This document shows, piece by piece, positions 43,720 to 55,204 of a DNA stretch of 64,000 nucleotides. Origin of the DNA: Strigamia acuminata (lineage: Eukaryota > Arthropoda > Chilopoda > Geophilomorpha > Linotaeniidae); assembly GCA_949358305.1 (NCBI GenBank), contig OX442319.1:11284001-11348000 (forward strand), written 5' to 3'. Both the position numbers and the translations under genes were made by a program. The notes under the pieces were generated by a model. The model was given only the letters and a program-made list of their open reading frames with translations, did not search any database and was not told the DNA's origin. Every line of letters begins with the position of its first letter. Position 1 is the stretch's first letter.

Positions 43720-46484
43720 ATGACAACCGTTAACCGCGCTGATTATCTCAGTTTCGATGGCAGCGATGGGGGCGAATCAGGAATATCAGCAAACGACAAG
43801 TTGCTCCATCAATTTGGTCGCAGCGGGGCGTATATTCTCACTGAGGACACGCAAAATGAAATTACAAAATTACATAGGCAAAGATATAATCAGTTTCGTT
43901 CGGCGCCTCTAACTAAATTTGTCAAAAGACGTTTGCATGAGCAGCCAGTGAGGTATTACTGAGTACGGGAATTTTGTGGGGCCTGTGTTTAATTTTAAGG
44001 AAAAGCAGTTAACTCATGAATTTTTGGTCTACAAAATGAATTTTTGGTTAATCAAATGAATTTTTGCTCTATAAAATGAATTTTTGCTCTATAAAATGAA
44101 TTTATGCTCTATAAAATGAATTTTTGCTCTATAAAATGAATTTTTGCTCTATAAAATGAATTTTTGATCTATAAAATGAATTTTTGATCTATAAAATGAC
44201 TTTTTGGTCATTTTTGGTCATAGAACAAAACAAATTTTTGAACCATAAAATTAATTTTTGGTCATTTTTGGTCATAGAACAAAACAAATTTTTGATCTAT
44301 AAAATTAATTTTTGGTCTATGAAATGAATTTTTGGTCTATAAAATGAACTTTTGATCTATAAAACAAATTTTTGATCTATAAATAAATTTTTGGTTTATA
44401 AAATGACTTTTTGGTCTATAAAACAAAACAAATTTTTTATCTATAAAATGAATTTTTGGTCTATAAAATGAATTTTTGGTCTATAAAATGAATTTTTGGT
44501 CTATAAAATGAATTTTTGCTCTATAAAACAAATTTTTGATTTATAAAATGAATTTTTGGTCCGTAAAATGAATTTTTGGTCCGTAAAATGAATTTTTGGT
44601 CCGTAAAATGAATTTTTGGTCCGTAAAATGAATTTTTGGTCCGTAAAATGAATTTTTGGTCCGTAAAATGAATTTTTGGTCCGTAAAATGAATTTTTGGT
44701 CCGTAAAATGAATTTTTGGTCCGTAAAATGAATTTTTGGTCCGTAAAATGAATTTTTGGTCCGTAAAATGAATTTTTGGTCCGTAAAATGAATTTTTGGT
44801 CCGTAAAATGAATTTTTGGTCCGTAAAATGAATTTTTGGTCCGTAAAATGAATTTTTGGTCCGTAAAATGAATTTTTGGTCCGTAAAATGAATTTTTGGT
44901 CTATACAACGAATTCTTTATACAGTATATATAAAATGAATTTTTGGTATATAAAATAAATTTTTGATCCAAAAGATGGATTTTTGGTACATAAAATAAAT
45001 TCTCGATCCAAAAGATGAATTTTCTGTACAGAAAAATAAATTATCAAAAAAAAAAAAATTTTTTTGATCCAAACTGATAAATTTTCAATTAAAAAAAATT
45101 TATCTTCAGCCGTAAAAAAGAACATTTTTTGCACGCTTAATTTATCTCTAATTTGTTGATTTACTTTAAATTTTCCTTTATTTCACCGACTCTACTCTTT
45201 CCTAGATACCTGCACGACATGCCCTACCAACCCGACATAAACTCCGAAGCCTCGCGCCGACTTCTCGACCAACTCCGTCCCGACTTCCCTCTACTCGACA
45301 TCCAACGCGTGATGAAACCCTCGCACCTAAAACTCAAAATGGCCGCCAAACCACCCAAACGCATCCGCAAACACACGACCCGAACCGCCCCGTCCACCGG
45401 CTTCAAATCCCTCTACCAACTCAGCCTGATGCTCGGCAAAGGCTTCAACATCGACGACCTCTACCTCGTCCAAGACAGTTTCTCCAAAGAAAACCTGCGC
45501 GCCCGCACCGAGGCCGGCTTCGGCCCGCTCCCCTTCTCCACCGTCAACCCCCCGGTCACCGTCGTGCCCCTCAAACCCCAACTGCCCAGCACGCGCTTCG
45601 AGCCTCTTCCCGTCGACTACGTCGCCACCGTGCGACCGCTGCGCAAAGAGGCGAAGGAAATGTTCAACCTGCAAGACTCGTACAAGGACGACGAGCTCGG
45701 ACCGTCCAAGCACCCCATGAAGACCCTCATGAGGAACATCATCAAAGCCATCGACCCCGAACTGGCGCGCATCGACAGCGACGTGACCGAGTTGAGGAAA
45801 GTCATATCGAGTCGTCTGACGGCCCCCCAACGCCCCCCCGAGTGGGACGGCAACAAGCGCGCGCCGTCCAGCGGCGACTCGACCAAAGCGGACTCGTCGA
45901 CGCGCCGCCGCTGGTTCGGCTCGTCCTCGTCCAACTCCATCTCGAGCATGAGCAAGTGCGGACTGCTGAGGAAAGACGTGTACGATTTGTCGGACGAGGA
46001 GTCGACGCCGGACGACAGCGAGAACGAGGGCGTGCTGGCGGACGACGACGACGACATCACGAGCGAGTTGGAGGAGCCGAGGGGATTCGAGGAGAAGATG
46101 AAGGGGGGGCGCGAAGAGGTGGTCATGTTCAGTTATAAAAACGCGGCGAGTTCGTTGAAGGCGCCGTGTTGTAGTAATGAGTTGCCGTCGTCGAGGGAGT
46201 CGACGAAGGCGAATGCGAGTTTGACGAGTCGGGTGGATTTGGAGGACGTTAGCTCGGAGGAGCGGTCGGAGCACGGGCAGATGCAGTCGTCGGAGAGGGC
46301 GCATCCGTTGTGCAATACGGTGACGCCGGGGACTGTTATGAGGACTTACGAGCAGGCGATTGGCAAGGATGTGGCGAAGGGCGCGCAACGGTCGCACACG
46401 TTTTCGGGGTTGGAGGCGAGGAATAAGAAGGGGAAGGATCGCTTGGCGATTTCGTTTCCGACCATATTTCAGCATAATAATTGA
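43720..46484 (+). CDS. Conserved-looking 503-aa protein of unknown function
   Basis: Two exons, 43720-43952 and 45206-46484, join in phase 2 (GTG AG|A TAC, giving QPVRYLHDMPYQ) across a 1253-bp intron filled by a minisatellite. The product has 503 residues. Residues 1-75 hold a Ser/Gly/Asp patch then a basic segment (LTKFVKRRLHEQPV). Residues 90-260 look folded: LLDQLRPDFPLLDIQRVMKP, then a Lys-rich loop and SLYQLSLMLGKGFNIDDLYL. The C-terminal 220 residues are low complexity with acidic runs (LADDDDDITSELEE) and many Ser, suggesting a disordered regulatory tail. No membrane helix or known domain was recognised. An AATAAA poly(A) signal follows at 46561. Exon 2 is GC-rich, like the UBR gene. 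Confidence 0.8.
44030..44905. repeat. Intronic minisatellite, 20-bp unit
   Basis: Fills the intron of the 503-aa gene. The regular part (44560-44900) is about 17 perfect copies of GAATTTTTGGTCCGTAAAAT; the left part (44030-44540) has variants with GATCTATAAAATGAATTTTT. Open frames on the minus strand are by-products. Confidence 0.95.
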
Positions 46485-47821
46485 TTTGGTGTTTTGGATT
46501 GGTTTTTATTTTTATTTTGTTGATTTTTTTTTTTTTTGGTTTTTATATTGCAAATTTTGGAATAAATAGATGGTTTTCAAGAATTAATAATAGAATGTAT
46601 ATATTTACTCTTGGTTACACACAGAATGAATTGCATTCATAATAATAATATAATATTACGGTATAATAAACAGGATTTCAATTGCAATATAATGAGACTA
46701 ACATTAACTTTTTTGAAAGGTGTTTTGAAAACAATGCATAAGGTTATGTAGGTAGATAGTAGTTTTGGGTCATTAAACAATGAACGAAAATAAGAATTTG
46801 CCGTTTAAGATTTATTAAAGTTACATTTCCGTAAGTAACTTTCTAGCAATTGAAATACTGATAGAGCAGATATTCCAAGAAAAAAGCCAAATATTGACCC
46901 GATGTCGCAAATTAATTTGACCAATGGCAGAGACAACTTTTCTTCAAAAATTTCTTTGAAGTTACTTTCAAGTTTAATTATTGCAATTGCAAAATTCAAA
47001 TAGTTGACAAACATTTTATAATATGCAGTGAATGGTATGTAAATCGTACAATTGCATGGTGGACTGCAACCACAGCTGTGCTCAGCATCAATATTTAGGT
47101 GGACATTTAGGTATGCTTGGCGTGTCTTTTTGGCTTCAATTGATGTTTTGCAGTCAGGCAAATGTGACGAATTGAAAAAAGGCAATCTAATGTAAATACG
47201 GAAACTGTAATGACTGTACATAGAATAGCAAGAATACGACCAAACCTGCACTGTATGTTTGCTTCGATGAATTTGGTTTCAAAACAGTTCTTTTCGCACA
47301 AGTTAAATTCCTCTAATGATACACAAGGGTTTGTCGGAGTGTTCAATCTCAGTATCTATAATACATTAAGAAATTTTAGTAAAAACTTTTGTCAGCATTC
47401 GTTTATTATTTATTTTAGTAGCTGTTTTTGAAAAACGTGTTTAAATTTGCATTTTAGAATGTATTAATGTTGTGGACATGTCTATTGTCATTTTTTAAGT
47501 TAGACTTGGACAACCCTCCAGCCATGCAATTAAAATATGATGATTAAAAATGTGTTTAGTCTTAATGACTTTTCGAATTCAGCTACTGTTGATTTACTTA
47601 CCATCTGTCTGCTTAGTTTCATGTTCGTAATAGGTCTAAGTAGTTGATTTTCGGTAATTTTATAGTAAATTCTTTCTTGTGTTTTCATTAAGTAAATCTA
47701 GAAAAATGCAATTGGCACATTCATAAGTTATTTAAAATTGTTTTACGGTATATTCTTTTAAACAAGCTTAAACGACTTTATGAATGCTCGTTCAGTAAGT
47801 AAAGTATTTTCTAAAGATTAT

Positions 47822-48068
47822 TAGTCTGCGCCAAAAAGATAGGTGCACCCTATTTTTTCAAAGTTTCTCCGCACTGGGCACATGCAGAAAGCTGAAATTT
47901 TAATCAAAAGTGTAAAATTGTGATTGGGGTGAGCTCCTGGCCGAGAGAAGTGACGATGTCACCAGAGGTGATGGTGTTAAGATGAGATCCAAGTAACAAG
48001 TGGAAAATAGAAGGTTTAACAGGGCCAGGAATCACCTCTGATCATATGATCAGAGGGACTTGACTGTA
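47822..48068. mobile_element. Tc1/mariner-like MITE in copy A
   Basis: About 245 bp from GCGCCAAAAAGATAGGTGCA to GGGACTTGACTGTA. The same element sits at 61193-61441 in copy B, so it was inserted before the locus was duplicated. Confidence 0.6.
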
Positions 48069-48689
48069 TCAATACACTTTCTGCCGATGTTAAATTTGAT
48101 GAAGTAGTAAAGTAAAGCAAGAAATGTAATTACTGAATATTGGACATGTTGTGTTTCAGTTCCCGTGTAAACTACAACAGTTGCTGCAGTTGATGGATGA
48201 TATTCCAGTACATCTAGAGGTAGTAATTGGAATTGAAACATTAGCTGCTGTTAAAATGATAAATAAAAGAAACTTTTATGAATTGAAAAAGCTTTTTTGA
48301 ATTGAAAATATAGGCAAGGAAAGTCACTACGTATGTCTTTTAGTTACTTATTTATTTTTGTTGTTGAAAGATTTTAAAGAAATTACCAGATTTTACTTTG
48401 ATACATTTTCCAAACACAGTATCCAAATAGGACAATTTTCCAAATGTTGGTTTAAAAAGTGCCAAAGCGTTTGATAAGATTGCCTTTAACATATCCTGAA
48501 ATTAAAAGTCTAGTTATTTAGTACAATTCCAGATTAAAAAGTTATAGCTTGTAAAATATAGTAATTGCAAATACTATTAAAACTTTTATTTTGTGTTCTT
48601 TTTGCAAAGTAAATAATCATGCTAATTGTGATGCAATAAGTAAAAAATACATTCATTGAATCTGCAGTTATTTTTTTCAAAATAGTAAT

Positions 48690-48850
48690 AGTAGTGGTAA
48701 TATCAGTTTTTTTATTTCAATTTAATTTTAGTGGGAAAATTAGTTTTTATTGGCTTAGTTAAATTAGTTGGACAAAAAAATTACGTTAGTGGAAAAGTCA
48801 GTTAGTGGGAGATTTAGTTTTTTTTAGTGGGAAACCAAGGAAATTTAGTG
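48690..48850. other. Extra sequence in copy A only
   Basis: AT-rich block with repeated TTAGTGGGA phrases, absent from the equivalent place in copy B (around 62045-62060). It abuts the destroyed splice donor and so may be linked to its loss. Confidence 0.55.
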
Positions 48851-51176
48851 GTCCTTCCTTTGCTTCTTGAAAGTTTTCGATATCACCTGTTGCGTTCCAT
48901 AATTTCTGAGCATCATTTGCAAATTCAGATGGCAAATCAAGTAGTTCTAAAAGGTCTACATTTTCAGCACTAATAACTGTGAGATTTTTAGACGTCATCA
49001 TCTTTTCCTTTTCATCCAGTATTGACTCGGGATAACTGCACACAACATTTGGAATTTGGATAAATCTATCTTGAGAAAGTTCAATGGTCACGTATACAGG
49101 ATAATCTACATAAGTCTTGATTCGACAGTACATAAAAAAGCATGATGACAGGAAACAACATAATATGACGCATCTTCTAATGTGTACAGTAGATTTTGAT
49201 AGCGGTGGGATACTTCGATTACTGCGATTAGTTGTTGTCTTTCATAAACTTTTACATTTTTGCATGACATGTTTTTCCAAATGGCTTTTCTTCTTTCTGT
49301 AGTAATTAGCTATTTCAAAACCACTTTGGATGTTACGACAAACTGATTCAACAATTGCGATACAAGATATTCCTACATAAAAGCCCATGTAGCCGCCAAT
49401 GTCACACATTAATGAAATAAAATCGTAACTAAAGTATTCTGTTAATTCAAGTATCCTGCTGGATGAGAAATAAAAGTTGCTGGTATCTGTGAACTGATTA
49501 GTGAAGTATTGATGAGCAGTGAAAGTAACTTTTTCGCATTCTCTCGCACAATTGCACATATAGTGAGGATTAACTTTCCATCCTACATCTGTGATTTCTT
49601 TTGTGTAATTACATGCTAATTTATTTGCGACACATCCATCTTCCTGCATCTTAGGTAGAAATGGTAATCTGAAATTAAATTATGCTCATATTTGAAAGAA
49701 TATGGGATCTCTGGGGAAAGGTTTGGATCTTGTGAAATTACCCACACATTAGTATCGTCATGCCGATCGTTTGGGTTGCCAGAGCAGCCAGTTTGGAATG
49801 CAACCGTTCGCCAACTAGACCAACTCCCTGGGGACTACGGGGCCCACCACTTATGGAAGATGACTTCCAGAACCGTATTGGTTAAATCTAGGTCCTAAAG
49901 CTCCACCTGGTTGCGGGAGGCCGCAATTGGCGCACGAGAGGTGGAGAGCTGCACCAAGTGCATTGCGCTGCAGGTAAGTGATCAGTGCGCAGGGGCAGCT
50001 GGTTACAATAAAAATAAAAAACAGACAAATAACATACTGGCATGTAAAATTTCGTCGCTTAATTTCTTTTAAGTAACAGTTCATGTGACATTTTTCCATA
50101 GTAGAGACGTCTGTACAAGGATGTAATCTTCTATTCACAAACGTATACTAAAAACAAAAGTTGAACATCAATGTTTTTTGTTGGATTTTATTTGGAAGCA
50201 TCCATTGATAGGGGAAAATGCTTTGGTTCAAAATGGTTATTGGCAGGTAAAAGTGTGTAATAATAAGCTAGGATCAATAATTTGTCCTTACAATGTAAGG
50301 AAAAGTAAGGTTAGCCTAGTATGCTATTTTAATTTTATAATGTTGCATTAACAAACTTCATAATGTTTCAATATCTGTTAATTAAATCATCTTACTTTTT
50401 TAGCAGTAAAAGAAAACATATTTTCTTCATACAGTTCTGCAAAAGTCATATCTGATGATGGTACCATAGAGAATGGATTGTATTGTTTTGCATGAATGTT
50501 TACCTGTAATAGTAATGATTAGAATATACTGTATGTAGCATTAAGATTGTTGTTAGATTGTGGTTTTCTGCTTGGATTGTGTTAAGATAAGAAATGATTG
50601 ACACGTGCTCACTTTGATGTTAGAACAGGAATTACTACTTACTACAAAGAACGGAGAAGTTGGATCGACTTTTCTTTTTTTTTGTTTTACTTGTAGTTTT
50701 GATTCAGGACCAACTGGTAATTTTTCATCTGAAAGGGGATAATCAGTTTTACTAATTAATATTAACACATTGAAAATTAAATTACTGTTTCTAATTTCAG
50801 TTGGAATGCCACCGGATGCCACAACTTCTCGAAGTTTAAACTTATTAGAATAGTATTTAGTCCCCTGCAGAAAGTATTAGGTGGAATGATTATTATGATT
50901 ATGCTCAATTGCTATTTCAGCTTGTTAACTTACTCGTTATGCTTTTTATCATTTTTGTAAAATTATATTTATTTATTACTGTTGTGAGTGGAGTATGGTT
51001 GTCGATGTAAAACCACAAGTTATGTCCACATGCTAAAATAAAAAAAAAGTATATTAAATCAATTCAGGTATAGCATAGAATTATGCTTCAGTCATAAAAA
51101 ATGTAAACTACTTTATGCAACCATTAACAGTTGGGGCCTCTACTTTGCCGTAGAAATTATTTGCCACTGAATATTG

Positions 51177-52150
51177 TGACCGTTTGGTCACCGTGGCTAC
51201 CCACGGTGAACCCACGTTACTCCACACACTGCTCTGTGGCCCCTTGCCACCCCTCTTGCGAGGTAGACTGCCCCAGTGGGGAAGGGGGAGCTGAGTGGTG
51301 TGGGGGAAGCGGGAGGGGCCGACATTAGCAATTTTCCTAGACGAGATTTATAAATCTCTAGATTTAAAAAAGATTTATGGATTTCAAGATTTTTTTGGGA
51401 TTTATTGATTTATTAAAGATTTATTGATTTATTTCGAGATTTATGAATTTATTTCGAGATTTATTGATTTATTAAAGATTTATTGATTTATTTCCAGATT
51501 TTCGTAAGTACTATATCATGAAAAAAAATCGAAAATATACCGTACTGCATCGATTTAACGTCGGGCATAATTAAACGCCTTGCACTCAGCGACGATTTCA
51601 GCAATTATTGCCAACCCGGAATAAACGCCGGGTCCCAAAAAATCACCGATTTTTTTCAAAAAATCGGTGATTTTTACGAAAAAATGATCATTTTTAGGGG
51701 GGAAGAGAGGGTGAGGACGTGTGCTTGTGAGGTCCCGTAGCCAGCCTGGGCAGTGCAGTGCCCCAGTTGACTCTGCTCTTCTCCCATTCACCACTGTGAC
51801 GCTCAGTGACAGGTAGATGTCCCTGTTGCAGCCTCCATGAGCGGCTACATGAGTGTTAGGTAAGTAACCACAGCAGAATGACTTATGCCAACCGACCACG
51901 TCACTCACGGGCAAACCGCCCTGTGAGTGATGGGACAGTTGTAGGTGTTGTGTACTCTTTGGCACCAGCACGGGTGATGTGTACTCCGACCCTTAGACAA
52001 TGGATTAAAGGCCAAAACCAACAATCCGGAGTCCCTGTCTCCATTATTACGTTAAGGTCCGATCCCACCCACGGCGATCAATCCTCATATTGCCGTGAGA
52101 GAGACGACCCGTCACAATATGCATTGATTTTACTTAAAACAACAAATTAT
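51177..52150 (+). mobile_element. Internally deleted derivative of a non-LTR element
   Basis: Inside intron 1 of DEG/ENaC copy A. 51177-51325 and 51700-52090 match, in order, the 5' leader of the element at 53468 (shared GGGGAAG.GGGAGCTGAGTGG, TGCAGCCTCCATGAG.GGCT and ATTAAAGGCCAA). An AT repeat (GATTTATTGATTTATT-like, 51325-51530) and a hairpin (51637-51679, AAATCACCGATTTTTT type) are inserted. No endonuclease or reverse transcriptase is present; an ATTATTATT-type tail ends it near 52150. Confidence 0.55.
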
Positions 52151-52599
52151 TATTGTGAATTCTAAAATATCTAATGCAGGGTTGGATTTTTGGTGTTTGT
52201 AGACCTCAGCCACTTTTATTCCAGAATATTATTAATTAAAGCGTGACCCTCATAAAATGATTAGAATCATTTACCTTCCAAATCAGAGTTTTCTTCAGCG
52301 TATTTCGTACTGTCATCTGTTACAAGTGATGCCATCTGAATTGCGGGGTAATCATCAATTGCTTGCTCTGTGAAGGCTGCATCTACTTTAATAGGCTTTT
52401 TTGTGTATTGAATGATAACATTCGAACATTGGTAAATGCATAGAGATAACGCAATAATGGTCGTCAACACCTGGCTTATGCGATTGGATATTGAAGATGG
52501 TGGAAACAATGCGTTTTCTGTTTTATGCACCTGAATGAACTCTCTGGCAATTCTTTCAATTTTCCTTGCCCTCCATTTTCTTATGCGTTCCATGACTGA

Positions 52600-53460
52600 A
52601 ACCTGTTAGCAACAATGTGGGTGTACTAGTGACAAACAAAAATTTCTAAACCTAAACTTTCTTGGATATTAGCTGTGAATTCACAAAGGATTACACTGAG
52701 TTTAGCCAATTCTGATTTTCTCTTACCTTATCTTGTTGTGTGGCAAAAGATCAGCAACAGAATTGTGTCAAGGTTTATTGGTCTTGTTGGAACATCAAAT
52801 CAGAGCTTTCTTGTTTTATTTTCGAAGAAGAGCCTTCTAAACAAGTTTGCCTGATTGAATCATGTGTCGAAATGACAATTTTATTGGTTATTTTCTCACT
52901 ATGTTACTGTGGTGATGCTTATTAATTTGGAACATTCGGTCTAAATGCATTGAGTGTTCTAATTACTTTTTTATGATCTTAATTTTATTTTATTATGTTT
53001 GTGTTCGTATTGGGTCGTTTTATTCCATGTAATTTTTATTAAGTTGGAAACTAGTTTCTGCAATTTTCTTGTCTACTTAAACGGTAATTACTATTTACGT
53101 TTTGAACGTAATAAGAAAAATTTCATTAATGGTTGTGTGGGGGAAATGACGAAAAAATTAGGCTGGTCGATTTATAAATTATATTGAATGTGACATTCTG
53201 AAGCCACGTTTTCACTGATAAATTACCGTATTTTAAAAGTGTCACTACTGTCACCATCAATTCTTTGTGATAGATTCCCAGGATGGAATTAGAATAAAAA
53301 CTGTTTATTAATAAATAAAATTACCATGGAAGAATTGGAATTAGCATTCGATTGAACGAATTTGATAAGCGAGTTAAAGAGAAAATTAATCTAGTCTGGT
53401 TCAAAAGAGAAACATATTGCTCGCCTAATTGTATTCCAATGCATAGACATAGTTATTGTG
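52600..53460. other. Non-genic stretch
   Basis: AT-rich, no gene recognised. It holds the presumed promoter of DEG/ENaC copy A. Confidence 0.35.
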
Positions 53461-53808
53461 TTAATATGTGACCACTTGGCCACCCACGGTAACCTGCGTC
53501 ACTGCCACACACCACCTTACAGCCCCAAGGTAATCCTCCTTGTGGGTGGACTGACAAGCCCAGGGGAAGAGGGAGCTGAGTGGTGTGGTTAGGAGGAGAT
53601 GAAAGAGAGAGAGCGAGGGGAGCGGCGACCACCGAAGGGACAAGACGTGTGCAAGGCCTGATGCAGCAAGGACGACGCTGCCCTGTGCTAACTCTGCTGT
53701 CCTCACCATTTACCACGGCAAAGCTCAGTAGTATGGTATCTGCGATACTGCAGCCTCCATGAGTGGCTGCGTGGGCCGTGCAAGTATTTACGACACAAAT
53801 ATTATGCT

Positions 53809-55204
53809 CCACCGACCTCGTCATCCATGGGGCTCACGCCCTGTGTGTGACGGCTCGGTTGCCGGTGCGGCGTGCCTAACTGGCACCCCAGCAACGGGAG
53901 ACGGGATTCTCCAACCCCTAGACAACGTATTAAAGGCCAACAACCAGCAATATGGAGTCTTCTCGTCTTATTTACGTGATTATACATTCCAAACCAGGGT
54001 AATCAGTCCCCGGGTTACTCTGGCGAAGACCATACCAGTCACAAATGTTGTGGTCAATGAACATGAATTTGCCAAAATGATAAATTTATTACTCATAACT
54101 CGTTATGGTGTTATGGTGTTTCGGTGGTCAGGCGAACGGATCTTGAGGTGGGAGGTGAATGTGTGTGGGTTGAGTTGCGGGATGTTTCTGCTTCCTCTGC
54201 TAATCGGGTTCTATTGGGGGTTTATTATTTTAAACCGGATCTTAGCGTGACGGAATATGGGGCTTGTTTGGATGGGTTGGTTGGTGCTTTGCGGGGGTTT
54301 GATGGGGATGTGTTTTTGATGGGAGACTTTAACCTTCCTAAAGTAGCTTGGGCGGATTTTTCGGTTGACGGTTGTTCATTGCATGTGGCCACAAAGGCCT
54401 TAGCTCTTCGGGAGTCGGTTGATTTGTTGGGTCTTAGTCAGTTCAACGGTGTTCAGAATGATTACGGGGTGGTCTTGGATTTGGTTTTTTCAAATGTTTT
54501 GATAACCACCGACCTCGTCATCCATGGGGCTCACGCCCTGTGTGTGACGGCTCGGTTGCCGGTGCGGCGTGCCTAACTGGCACCCCAGCAACGGGAGACG
54601 GGATTCTCCAACCCCTAGACAACGTATTAAAGGCCAACAACCAGCAATATGGAGTCTTCTCGTCTTATTTACGTGATTATACATTCCAAACCAGGGTAAT
54701 CAGTCCCCGGGTTACTCTGGCGAAGACCATACCAGTCACAAATGTTGTGGTCAATGAACATGAATTTGCCAAAATGATAAATTTATTACTCATAACTCGT
54801 TATGGTGTTATGGTGTTTCGGTGGTCAGGCGAACGGATCTTGAGGTGGGAGGTGAATGTGTGTGGGTTGAGTTGCGGGATGTTTCTGCTTCCTCTGCTAA
54901 TCGGGTTCTATTGGGGGTTTATTATTTTAAACCGGATCTTAGCGTGACGGAATATGGGGCTTGTTTGGATGGGTTGGTTGGTGCTTTGCGGGGGTTTGAT
55001 GGGGATGTGTTTTTGATGGGAGACTTTAACCTTCCTAAAGTAGCTTGGGCGGATTTTTCGGTTGACGGTTGTTCATTGCATGTGGCCACAAAGGCCTTAG
55101 CTCTTCGGGAGTCGGTTGATTTGTTGGGTCTTAGTCAGTTCAACGGTGTTCAGAATGATTACGGGGTGGTCTTGGATTTGGTTTTTTCAAATGTTTTGAT
55201 AACC
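53809..55204 (+). repeat. 697-bp tandem duplication inside the retrotransposon
   Basis: 53809-54505 and 54506-55202 are identical wherever I compared them, offset by 697 bp. The junction lies at a short ACC overlap (GATAACCACCGACC). The left copy contains a truncated endonuclease frame (54124-54576) that runs into repeated leader sequence; the right copy continues into the reverse transcriptase. Confidence 0.95.

Larger units (their letters stand above)
46805..52593 (-). pseudogene. DEG/ENaC (pickpocket-like) tandem locus, copy A, damaged
   Basis: Unit 1: exons 52593-52275 (N-terminus, TM1 near ISNRISQVLTTIIALSLCIY), 51032-50934, 50864-50643, 50503-50396, 50147-50038 and from 49668 (CNCARECEKVTF, then TM2 with CDIGGYMGFYVGIS). 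Unit 2: TM1 text (FFMYCRIKTYVDYPVYVTIE) follows in the same frame, then exons 48495-48387, an unresolved one near 48250-48150, 47697-47602, 47355-47246 and 47186-46805 (CGCSPPCN, TM2 with CDIGSIFGFFLGISAL). G-X-S is the selectivity motif of this family of sodium channels. Damage: TGA at 49244-49242 between the units, where copy B has TGG; the donor after QEA is GA instead of GT (48857-48856); exons 2 and 3 disagree in phase. Unit 1 alone might still be made. Confidence 0.7.

Noticed and set aside
44501-44971. 156-codon minus frame with KNSFYGPKIHFTDQ repeats
   Set aside because: Produced by the 20-bp minisatellite in the intron of the 503-aa gene.
45327-46475. 382-codon minus frame opposite the 503-aa gene
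   Set aside because: Arg/His/Leu-rich shadow of GC-rich coding DNA; the + frame has splice, start and poly(A) support.
48150-48250. Continuous channel exon reading PLDVLEYHPSTAATVVVYTG
   Set aside because: This frame is open in copy A but has a stop in copy B and does not match the incoming phase; the phase-compatible frame stops shortly after. I left the exon unresolved rather than choose.
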